From positions 1 to 62,583 of the forward strand of contig CAKRYY010000013.1 of NCBI GenBank assembly GCA_934432885.1: a stretch of 62,583 bases of DNA, written 5' to 3'. Both the position numbers and the translations under genes were made by a program. The notes below the pieces were generated by a model, which saw only the letters and a program-made list of their open reading frames with translations, was not told where the DNA came from and made no database searches. This stretch comes from an uncultured Lachnospiraceae bacterium. Lineage in GTDB: Bacteria; Bacillota; Clostridia; Lachnospirales; Lachnospiraceae. Below are positions 1-8,700 of the stretch, one piece after another. The stretch's first letter is position 1; every line of letters starts with the position of its first letter.

Positions 1-73
1 ATTCGAACCCACGCGCCCTTGCGGACAAACGGTTTTCAAGACCGCCTCGTTATGACCACTTCGATACCTCTCC
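1..73 (-). tRNA. tRNA-Ser (anticodon UGA), 3' end cut by window edge
   Basis: Read on the minus strand, the sequence starts GGAGAGG at 73 and runs through a D arm and an anticodon loop CTTGAAAA, giving anticodon TGA, which reads UCA and other UCN serine codons. A long variable arm with the stem GTTTGTCCGC/GCGC follows, then the T-loop GGTTCGAAT. The long variable arm is typical of a class II tRNA. About 15 bases (rest of the T stem and the acceptor strand) lie outside the window. A near-perfect promoter sits just upstream. Confidence 0.95.
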
Positions 74-102
74 ATGTACGCTCCTGCCGCAGCGCAAGAT
101 TT

Positions 103-131
103 ATTCTAGCAAACAATATTCTTATTGTCAA
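103..131 (-). promoter_or_regulatory. Sigma-70/SigA-type promoter of the tRNA-Ser gene
   Basis: On the minus strand there is TTGACA (131-126), a 17-base spacer and TAGAAT (108-103), which is nearly consensus. The -10 lies 29 bases before the mature tRNA 5' end. The remaining bases between here and 303 are AT-rich; I see no gene or strong terminator there. Confidence 0.85.
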
Positions 132-303
132 CAACTTTTTTCGTCAAAATAATATTTTTTCATTCCATCCATATCCGCTTCCTCCTGATAACCAAAAAGG
201 GACCGTCATTCTCCCATTTTTATGGAATCCTAACTGCCCCTTCTGCATTTTGTAAAACACCCTTTAGAGCGCTTCCTTATATTATAATATTATAATTTTT
301 ATC

Positions 304-987
304 TTACATATTCTGCTCTGCCTTTAACGCATGGTAAAGCTCTGCCTTTGTCAGATGGATATACGGTCCTACATAGAATATATAAAGAATTCCGCAGGTG
401 CAGGCACTGAGCAGTCCCCAGCCAAAGAAGGAAAGGTCAAGCACAAATGCCTTCCATTTATTGCCATCCATCATCTCTTTGCTTTTTGCAAAGGCTTCTT
501 CCCTGTCCATCTGTGGGTTATCTGCCAAAAGATAGGGAATCAGCATATATTCATAGCCCTTGATAATACCCGGAATCACAAAAAGCAGTGACCATAGAAA
601 CGTAAAAAGTCCTCTTAAAAACTCTGTCAGTACGACATTCATATAGCCATTTTTGAAGGTCATTACAATATCGTTAAGATTTTCTCCATCCTTCTTGCAG
701 TTTATAAAAAACTTATAGCAGCCAATCAACAGCGGATTTTCCAAAAATATGGAAATTGCAATTCCAATCAAAGCGCTGAAGGCGATAATGCCCACAATCG
801 CGATGATAAGCTGCGGGGAAAAGCTGGTAAACAAATCACCAATCTCATCATTATTGCTGCCGCCAGCAGAGGTATAGGAAGACGCTCCCGTCAGTGCAGA
901 TGCGATAAACGCTACCAAAACAGCCTTCCAATACTTCGCCTTTAAAATCTCCTTTGCATTGGTCTTTAGTTCAACTCTGTTCCACAT
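304..987 (-). CDS. DUF975 family integral membrane protein
   Basis: A 227-residue protein that opens with MWNRVELKTNAKEILK followed by YWKA, the usual start of the DUF975 family of Firmicutes membrane proteins. Hydrophobic segments lie around residues 20-40, 60-85, 120-145 and 185-210, so it is polytopic in the cytoplasmic membrane. The function of the family is unknown. It is preceded by an AGGAGTATGAATAATG-type ribosome binding region and an AT-rich 43-base gap after the AAA+ gene. It could be the last gene of the long minus-strand run or have its own promoter; it has no obvious link to the injection system. Confidence 0.8.
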   Translation of the reverse strand: MWNRVELKTNAKEILKAKYWKAVLVAFIASALTGASSYTSAGGSNNDEIGDLFTSFSPQLIIAIVGIIAFSALIGIAISIFLENPLLIGCYKFFINCKKDGENLNDIVMTFKNGYMNVVLTEFLRGLFTFLWSLLFVIPGIIKGYEYMLIPYLLADNPQMDREEAFAKSKEMMDGNKWKAFVLDLSFFGWGLLSACTCGILYIFYVGPYIHLTKAELYHALKAEQNM

Positions 988-1030
988 TATTCATACTCCT
1001 TTTTTCATAAATAATATTATATATTATACC

Positions 1031-3208
1031 TCAAAGCTTCCCGCGAATCAATTCCTGCCTGATGCTGAGCGCACCATTTTTCTTATATTCACGGTCGATG
1101 GCATCCACTACATCAAGCCTTGTCACCGGACGCTTTTCCCATGCCGCCAGATAAGCCGCCTGCAATGCCGCCGACTTGATGCTGCTGCCGGACATTTCCG
1201 CCTGACTTGAAATAATCGAAAAATCAATATTGTCCTTGGGCATCTCTTCAGGAAATACCTTTTCCCACAGACGCTGTCTGATTTGTGCATCCGGCAGATT
1301 CATCGGCACAATAAAGGTAAGTCTTCTGCGGAATGCTGCGTCAAAATTATTGAGGTTGTTTGTGGCAAGGAAGGAAATGCCGTCGTACTCTTCAATCTTC
1401 TGAAGCAGATAAGCAATCTCCGCATTGGCGTATCTGTCATTAGAGCTGGAAATCTCTGTACGCTTTGTAAAAAGCGCATCTGCTTCATCAAAGAACAGAA
1501 TGGCATTTGCGTGTTTTCCCGTTTCAAAAATAGACGAAAGATTCTTTTCCGTTTCACCGATATATTTGCTGCCAATCTGTGACAAATCAATCCGGTAAAT
1601 ATCCAGCTTTAACTCATTGGCAAGCACGGTTGCCGCCATCGTCTTACCTGTTCCGGGCGGTCCATATAAAAGTACGGAAAAACCGCGTCCATAAGGCATC
1701 TTTCTGCCAAAGCCATACTTTTCATAAACCACTGCCCTGTTTTTTGCATAGGCAATGATTTTTCTAAGCTCCTGCTCACTCTCCTGATTCAGCTCAATGT
1801 CTTCCCAAGTAAAGCCGGTCTGCAGACGCTTTGCCTTGCTGCCAAAGTTAACCTTACATTCCTTTCTGATTACATCGGATAAGGTCTGCTCATCCACCTG
1901 CTCGATTCCACTTACCGCCAGCTGGTCTGTAATCTTGCAGATTGCCTTAGGCGTCAGGGAATATTTTGACACAATAACATCCAAATCAAGCTCCGGCGCA
2001 AAGGCCAGCCCCTTTTCTTCTCTGAAAAAGTCCCAGAATTCCTTCTGGATACCCGCCGAGGGTCTTTTAAGCTCTACCGAAAGCCACACTGCTTCCGTTG
2101 CCGTCTCCGACACCTCCTCCTGCTCGGAGGATACAAACAGAAGCACTATGTATTTCTGCAAAAGGGCAAGCATCTCCTGTATCGGCTTTTTATCCTTTTC
2201 CGTATAATCCACATGGTCCAGATGCAGATAAAGCCCCTCAATCATACACTTGCTGACTGCATCATACAGGATTTCTTCCCTGTCATGAAAATCAAGGCTG
2301 CACAAAAGAGGTACGTCGATACTTAAAAAGCTCTGTCCTGTAAGCCCAGCCAGATAACGCAGCAGAAATTTCTTACCAACTCCCCGCTCGCCGCCAAGCA
2401 GAATCACGCCTCGCTTTTCCTGCTCCAGCAGTCCGCCCACCAGTTCAAGCACCTGCGCCGCCTCATCCTCGCCTGCAATAAGCTTATCCTGCTGCTCACC
2501 GCCTGCAAGTATCTGTGCATACGGATACAGCTTTCCCATCTTTCCGGGATTTCCCATCAGGAAATCCCGGATCCGTTCATTTAAGCACAGCCGCTTTGAC
2601 AGGCTCGAATCATCCGCCCTGCCCTGAAAGCGTCTGTCAAATACAAATCTGCCAAGATAGCCATCCTCATCTGAAAGCAGGGCAATATCCTCATACTGCA
2701 TCGGCATAAAAAGCGCGCATAAATCATACACAAAGCCCACAGTAGGCCGTATGGACTGTGACGGTTCCTCCTGTAAAACGCCGTAGATGCGCTCATATTT
2801 CCGATTCAAATCCGGCATAAAGGATAAAATGACCGCTATAATTTCAGGATATGTAAATTCATGCAGCATCCTGAGTACATCGAAGGGCAGAAAACGCCCC
2901 TCCTGTGCCGCTGCCTCTCCCTTTCGCAAAAGAGTCTGGAAGATACCCAGTATCACATCCTGCTGCCCGGTATTCGGCACAAAGGGCTGCGGCTCTAACG
3001 CCCGCATCAGCTCTTCATCCTGAAATACCGTGCCAATCCGCCGAAAGCTTTCATCCAGCCCATTTTCCTTAATGACAAGCTGCATGCTGCAAAGCATATC
3101 CACGAACTGCATAAAGTCATGGTACTGCTCTTCAATGGAGCCATAAGGGTCATCATTCAGTTCCTTAAAATACAATGCCGCTAACTGTAAATACTCTTTT
3201 TCTTTCAT
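1031..3208 (-). CDS. CIS-associated AAA+ ATPase (Afp15/Pvc15-like), copy 1
   Basis: A 725-residue protein. The C-terminal AAA+ module has Walker A GPPGTGKT at 516-523, Walker B ILFFDEAD at about 570-577, a TNN sensor-1 near 601-603 and the FRRR arginine finger near 611-614. Earlier, at about 272-280, there is a second P-loop-like string GGERGVGKK without a clear Walker B, suggesting an inactive first ATPase domain after an alpha-helical N-terminus. In Afp/PVC-type injection systems one such ATPase lies near the end of the cluster and is needed for particle assembly or effector loading. This copy directly follows the candidate effector genes. It resembles the ATPase at 13671-16004, so the locus carries two. 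Function in loading is inference. Confidence 0.85.
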   Translation of the reverse strand: MKEKEYLQLAALYFKELNDDPYGSIEEQYHDFMQFVDMLCSMQLVIKENGLDESFRRIGTVFQDEELMRALEPQPFVPNTGQQDVILGIFQTLLRKGEAAAQEGRFLPFDVLRMLHEFTYPEIIAVILSFMPDLNRKYERIYGVLQEEPSQSIRPTVGFVYDLCALFMPMQYEDIALLSDEDGYLGRFVFDRRFQGRADDSSLSKRLCLNERIRDFLMGNPGKMGKLYPYAQILAGGEQQDKLIAGEDEAAQVLELVGGLLEQEKRGVILLGGERGVGKKFLLRYLAGLTGQSFLSIDVPLLCSLDFHDREEILYDAVSKCMIEGLYLHLDHVDYTEKDKKPIQEMLALLQKYIVLLFVSSEQEEVSETATEAVWLSVELKRPSAGIQKEFWDFFREEKGLAFAPELDLDVIVSKYSLTPKAICKITDQLAVSGIEQVDEQTLSDVIRKECKVNFGSKAKRLQTGFTWEDIELNQESEQELRKIIAYAKNRAVVYEKYGFGRKMPYGRGFSVLLYGPPGTGKTMAATVLANELKLDIYRIDLSQIGSKYIGETEKNLSSIFETGKHANAILFFDEADALFTKRTEISSSNDRYANAEIAYLLQKIEEYDGISFLATNNLNNFDAAFRRRLTFIVPMNLPDAQIRQRLWEKVFPEEMPKDNIDFSIISSQAEMSGSSIKSAALQAAYLAAWEKRPVTRLDVVDAIDREYKKNGALSIRQELIRGKL

Positions 3209-3222
3209 GAAACCATTATTCC

Positions 3223-5775
3223 TTACTGCATCTGTGCAAGGGACTCACGAATCTGCCGTCTCGTCCATCTGGAGGCTTCCTCCGCCCTTCTGCGTCTTGC
3301 GCCCGGGCCGTCTACCTCTACCAGCTTTACGACATTGACATGCTTGATACCGCCGTAATTAACCTTGCCTTCTTCATTTAATTCGAATTCTGACGCAATC
3401 AGATCATCGCTGACATTATTGTCAGAAACAATATTCTCAGGATTCTGCTTCAATGCCTCTACAGATACATTTTTTACCAACGCTTTTTCCACACGGAATG
3501 TTGTTCCTGAAGGTACCAAAACCTCCTCTTCATTAGCAACCTTGGAAAGCTGCGTGATGTCTACCGCACCCTTTCCGGTAAGCTGATAAAGTGCAAGCAC
3601 CGATTTGTCATAGCCCGCGTTCTCAACGCTCTTTCCAAAGTACATCAGCGCCTTTTCCATACGCTTTGACGTACTTGTCAGCGCTCTTGTGTCATATTCC
3701 TGTCCCTGCATCTGGTAGCTGCCGCCGCTGCTCTTTTCACCTCTGAAGGTATTTACCTTTGCTGCATGCAGGTAATCTGCCTCAGTGACGCCCTCCTGTG
3801 CCTCGCGTCCGCCGCGTTCCTCCAGTGCATCCTGTGCCATTCTTGCTGACACGCGTGTCATTTCGAAAATCTGGTTCAAAAGCTTATCATCCTGCGTTTC
3901 TGCCTTATAGGAAGACTGATAGCTGCCGAATTTTTTCTCATCGACACGGCTGTCTTTTAATTTCATCTTACCCAGCATGCCGCCCCACTTGCTGCCGACA
4001 TTCATTGTCATGTAAGCGCCTGTGGTGTAAATATTCAGCGCAAGGTCCTGCGCCTGCAAAGCCATCGCATCCGTCCCCTGTGTTACCGCACTCTTGGCAA
4101 AGAGCGTCAGCTCCGGCAGAAGCTCTACCTTCTGTCTGTTTCCATTGACCTGCTGATGCTTTTCCGAAATCAGCTCTATGTCTTCTTTTAAGCTGATCAT
4201 CTTCTTTTTCGCATCCTCCATCTCTTCCACAGCTTTTCTCCGCTGACTGCCGTCAGTATCATTTCTAAACGCCTTGGAAGGGTCGAGCAGCAGCTTTTTC
4301 GACAGGTTGGTGACCTTACGCTCTAATGCCTTTAAGTCACTTTTCCGTGTACGAAGCATCTCTCCTATCAGATCGCTCTGCTCTTTAAAGCTGTCGCTTT
4401 GCAGGATTTTATCCTTTCTTTCCTCAGTACGCCCGATTTTACGCTCATGCTCTTCTCTTGCTTCCTTCAGTTCATTCAGCTGTATCTTATAAACCGTTTC
4501 ATGCGGGAACTGTTTATCGACTGCAAAGTTTTCACGCAGCGTTTCCGTATCAAGCGGGTCAATATTGGTGTACATGACAGCCGCTTCATCCAGAGATTCT
4601 TTGCCGCGTACGCCTGCATTGTGCGAGCCCTCCAGAATCTCATACAGAGAATGGTCATGAGAGGATACCATCCACGCAATCAGCGCCAAGCGGAAATCCA
4701 AAAGCTCCTTCTGGCTCGCTCCCATCAGACGATACGCACCGAGCATACGCAGCGTCGTACCGGAAGCGCCAGCCGTCTGCAGCATACCCTTTGCAGTGAC
4801 AGCCTTGTCAATTTGAAAATATGCCGCGCCTTCCTTCCATTGCAGCTTATCTCTTCCTTCATCGTCCTTGAGCATCGCAAATCTGCGTTCTCTGGTGCTG
4901 GGAGCAATTCCAAGTCTTTCATAGTGCTCCAGACCAAGCCCCTTCTCTCCCTCTACAAGTGCATGGTTTCTCTTTTTTCTGAGCAGGGAATTATTGACCG
5001 TTGCATTCCAGATTCGCTTGATGCCACGCCACCATCTGCTGAGCCTGGTTCCTTTTCCCTGCAGCTCCTCCGTACGCCGCTCAAGGTCCATTGCCATGCT
5101 CTTTGTATCAAAGACATCCTCGCCCGACTGATAGCGGGACTGTCCCTCCAGGAGGTCATAGTCGATGTGCATAAGGTATGGAGAAAGCATACCCTTTTCT
5201 CTCGTAATCCCCTGCATAACGCCCTTAAAGGAAGTTCCATTTGCAATCTGCTCCTTTGTATGTCCGCCATTGATAAACATACCGTTATACAAAAGCGTCA
5301 TCTGCTCACGGAGATTGCCGTTGACGTTGATAATGTCATTTAAATTTTTCTTATTCGCAGCATCCGCCTGCTCCTGCGTAAACTGCGTGCCGTCGCCTCT
5401 TTCATCACCCGCCTGAATCTTTCTGACCTGTCCGGCGCCGGAATTATCCCGACGCCCCTGCATCAATGCCTCTACAAGCGTTTTATTTACCCTGATGTCT
5501 GCATCTTCTCCATTGAAGAGTTCCGCGAAATCAGCAAGGCTTCCCGCCGCTTCCACATTCTGCTGCTCCTGTCCCTGCGGCTCTCTTTCCCCGTCTCCAT
5601 AGTAAGCGGTCAGAATACGGCTGATTTTTCCCATTGCCGTCTTGACAGCCGCCTTTGTGTAGGACATGTGGAACAGCTTTGCTGCAAGCTGATCCTCATA
5701 CCTTTCTGCTTCCTGTCTCCATCTGGGATGCTTATAGATAATCTCATAAGCTTCCTTTGTAAAGCTTTCACCCAT
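3223..5775 (-). CDS. Large protein with C-terminal mono-ADP-ribosyltransferase domain; candidate CIS effector
   Basis: An 850-residue soluble protein with no signal peptide or membrane helix. Residues 1-570 are mostly charged helix with a coiled-coil region (about 430-540). The last 270 residues carry the R-S-E pattern of arginine-type ADP-ribosyltransferases: IYTTGAYMTMN at 582-592 (compare the family's YTGxxYxxIN), FRGE at 677-680 supplying the first Arg, TSTSK with S701-T702-S703, and the ARTT-loop E-x-E at E749/E751 followed by VLVPSGTTFRV. NAD-dependent modification of a target protein is the known family activity. The very basic C-terminal tail (ARRRR) is unusual. It sits between the 1733-aa protein and an AAA+ ATPase, where CIS effectors often lie. 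Being a cargo is inferred; the ART fold rests on three correctly ordered motifs. Confidence 0.72.
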   Translation of the reverse strand: MGESFTKEAYEIIYKHPRWRQEAERYEDQLAAKLFHMSYTKAAVKTAMGKISRILTAYYGDGEREPQGQEQQNVEAAGSLADFAELFNGEDADIRVNKTLVEALMQGRRDNSGAGQVRKIQAGDERGDGTQFTQEQADAANKKNLNDIINVNGNLREQMTLLYNGMFINGGHTKEQIANGTSFKGVMQGITREKGMLSPYLMHIDYDLLEGQSRYQSGEDVFDTKSMAMDLERRTEELQGKGTRLSRWWRGIKRIWNATVNNSLLRKKRNHALVEGEKGLGLEHYERLGIAPSTRERRFAMLKDDEGRDKLQWKEGAAYFQIDKAVTAKGMLQTAGASGTTLRMLGAYRLMGASQKELLDFRLALIAWMVSSHDHSLYEILEGSHNAGVRGKESLDEAAVMYTNIDPLDTETLRENFAVDKQFPHETVYKIQLNELKEAREEHERKIGRTEERKDKILQSDSFKEQSDLIGEMLRTRKSDLKALERKVTNLSKKLLLDPSKAFRNDTDGSQRRKAVEEMEDAKKKMISLKEDIELISEKHQQVNGNRQKVELLPELTLFAKSAVTQGTDAMALQAQDLALNIYTTGAYMTMNVGSKWGGMLGKMKLKDSRVDEKKFGSYQSSYKAETQDDKLLNQIFEMTRVSARMAQDALEERGGREAQEGVTEADYLHAAKVNTFRGEKSSGGSYQMQGQEYDTRALTSTSKRMEKALMYFGKSVENAGYDKSVLALYQLTGKGAVDITQLSKVANEEEVLVPSGTTFRVEKALVKNVSVEALKQNPENIVSDNNVSDDLIASEFELNEEGKVNYGGIKHVNVVKLVEVDGPGARRRRAEEASRWTRRQIRESLAQMQ

Positions 5776-5797
5776 AATTTACTCACCCATTTCCCTA

Positions 5798-8700
5798 TTA
5801 TCTGTCTGCGTCCATATCCTGTATATAGCTTCGACTGGTCGGTCTGTGTGCCAAAAGTCTTTCTGTTTCTTCGCCCCAGCCCTCTCTTTCATGGAAAAAG
5901 TCTCTGCCCTCACTGTCGGCTTTCATTTTGGCTTCCCTGATTTTCTGGCGTACTGTCTCATAACGCTCCTTCAGGGAATCCATATACTGCGGTTCGATGA
6001 TGCCTTCCAGATTGGTCGCCAAAAGCTCCGGCGATACTGACATCAGGCTTTCATACATCTTTTTATCCATGATAGGAAGTGCAAACTGAAGTTCATTTAT
6101 CCTTACGCCTTCTGCATTTTCAACCTGCACAGTTTTCATAATAGACGCCGTATTGGAAGTGCCTATCCTCTTGGATTTTCCAAAGGCAAAATCGTTATCG
6201 ATTCCAGTCACGTCCTTTATTGTCAGCGTTCTTGCCGCATCATCCCTGTCATACTGTACGAAAAAGTTACCCGTATGACGGTCCATCTGTCCGCTGATAT
6301 TGTCAAGAATCTGAAGATTCAAAAGCATCTTCTGTGCCTCTGGCGTAACATGGATGGTATACCGCAGTTCGCTTGCAAGCTCTTTTAACTGTACGCCTGC
6401 AATTCCCTTTGCCTGGTCCATGATAAAGCCTTTTTTCTTCGTACCATCCTGTTCTACAATGACAGCCGATCTGTTACGGACAATCATTCCCTTTAAGCCC
6501 AGAAGCTCTGCAAGCTGCTCTGAAGCGAAATTGCGTGCTGTCATGTTCGTTCCCATATCAACATTCAGTTCTTCCGAAGTAAACACCATACGTGCCGTAT
6601 GTCTTTTGGAAATCTCTTTTGCAAATGCCACAAGCCTCGCTTTTGCTTCCTCCGTACCCAGATAGTTCCTGATATCAATGGGATTTCCCTGCGCATCCTT
6701 CCCGCAGAAACCATTGATTTCATTTAACTGCACTTCCATGTAGTCACCCTGTGTAAGAAATGAAAGCATCTGTCCAAACTGCTCCAGCATGGACATGCTA
6801 AGCTCTACATCCGGATAACGTTCAATTCCCCTTACGGCTCTCATCAGTATATTTGCCAGTTCCTCATTTCCAAGAAGCGGGAGCAGCTCCTCCATATTTT
6901 CAGAGAATGGTCTTACTGTCTCTTCTCCTTTAAAGAAGAATTCCTTCTCTCCTTCCTTTACACGGAATACATCTGACGCACCCACACCTTCGTTTATCTG
7001 CTGACCGTTTATTCTGAAGGTTTTCAGCTCCTGTGCGCTGATTACAATATCTCTGATGGTTAACGGAATCTCCTCGCCCGACTGCAGAATCCGTCCTCTG
7101 AGCTCCTGCGCATATCCGGGCACGCGCTCCTTGAAGCCTGCAAAGGCTCCTGTCATCTCCTTCATCTGTCCGACCCACGCTTCGCACAGAGCGTTTCCTA
7201 TGGCTTCTTCATTGCCGGCAAATGGCTCCATTGCAAGACGCAGATCCTTTTCGATATAACCAAACATGCTCATAAGCGTCATGATGGTAGCGTCAAAATA
7301 GTCCTCCTGGGATAAGAGCAGCGGCTTATTTAGGTAAACCGTCAAATCCTTCATCCATTCGCCCGCTTCCTGCAGCGGCTTCAGGATTTTGGTTTTCAGG
7401 TCCGCATCGACTTTCTTTATACCGGCTAAGGAATCTGCTATCGTCTTTATCTTCTGGCTGTAATTTGCAAAGCCGCCAAGCAGATCCTGCATGCCTTCTT
7501 TTTCTTTCTGAAGGTTCTGCTCAAGCTCCTTCGCTTCTTCCTGATGCGTTTCTTCTGTCAGGTAAGCGCCGTTTGTAATATCCACATAACGGTCGCGTGC
7601 AAACTGTGTCACATAGTCACGGTATCTTTCATAGATGCCCCTGTTCTTTGCCCAGGCTATTCTTTGTCCTGCCGGAATGTTGTCCTCTAATCCCGGATTT
7701 TCTTCTACCAGTCTCCTGTAATCATCCATTGCTTTAAAGGATGCCAGCAATTCTTCTATATGGAAAGTAATATACTCATCCGTAAACATTTCTTCTGTGA
7801 GCTGAAGCGTGCTGAGCTGCTGCGCGAGTGCCGGAAAGGCATCTTCACCCGCCGGCTGCGCTCCCTGCTGTGAAAAATGATGGAACATATCCTTTGCAAG
7901 ATAAGGCAGCTTTTTCTCCGCCATTTCATACCAGCCCTTAAACTGCCGCATATTCAGGGTTCTGTCATCGCTGTGCTGCCTGATGTATTCCCGCAGCTCA
8001 TTGGCACGGCGAAGATACTCTATCTTGGTCGCATCATCTGCAGTTAAAATGTGTGCGGTATCTGCTCCAAACTGTCTGAATTTCTCAATGGTCGCAGTTT
8101 TCTCTGCTTCAGCCTCTGTCTGCGGTCCTTCCTTTATCTGCTCTTTAGGCTCGTTCAGGTAGGCAAATGATTCCTTTACTTCGCTCAGCGGATGCTTTGT
8201 TACCTTTAATGCTTCCTGATAGCTTTCCATCCCTGCCGTCGCCGCTATTCCAATTCCGGTAACATAGCTGCCAAGTGCATTGTACCATTCTACCAGATGG
8301 AAAAGCCGCAGATCCTCCGGCTTTGTCAAATCAAACATATCTCTCATGCGCTCCACGATATTATTGTCCAACTGTATATTGGCAAACAATGCTTTCAGTT
8401 CTTCCTGATGCTCCAAAACATATTCTGTAGAAGGCACTTTATGGTGGAATCTCTCCTCCAGCATTTCATAGTGCTCTGACATGTGCTGCTTATAGGTCTG
8501 AAATCCCTGCATATTCTCTGCATAATATGCCTCAAGACGGGCAGGCTCCTGTTTATCCTCCTGAAGTGCGCCTGCAGAAAGCTGTACGCACATTCTGCGG
8601 AATTCTTCATCGCTCATATTTCTGAAGGATGGAAGTCCATTGATGCTTGTATAAGAACGGAAAATCGGTTCTCTAAACACAGGCTCGCTATCGCCCGTTC

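Noticed and set aside
1..73. tRNA-Ser as integration site of the CIS locus
   Set aside because: No direct repeat of the tRNA 3' end was noticed, its 3' half is outside the window, and no integrase is present; it cannot be supported here.
174..230. Terminator of the DUF975 gene (GGGA...TCCC then T-run on the minus strand)
   Set aside because: The stem is only four base pairs with a large loop, too weak to report as a feature.
4399..5343. 314-codon plus-strand frame opposite the ART gene
   Set aside because: It lies wholly antisense to a well-supported gene, with no RBS and no recognisable motif; a shadow of the coding bias.
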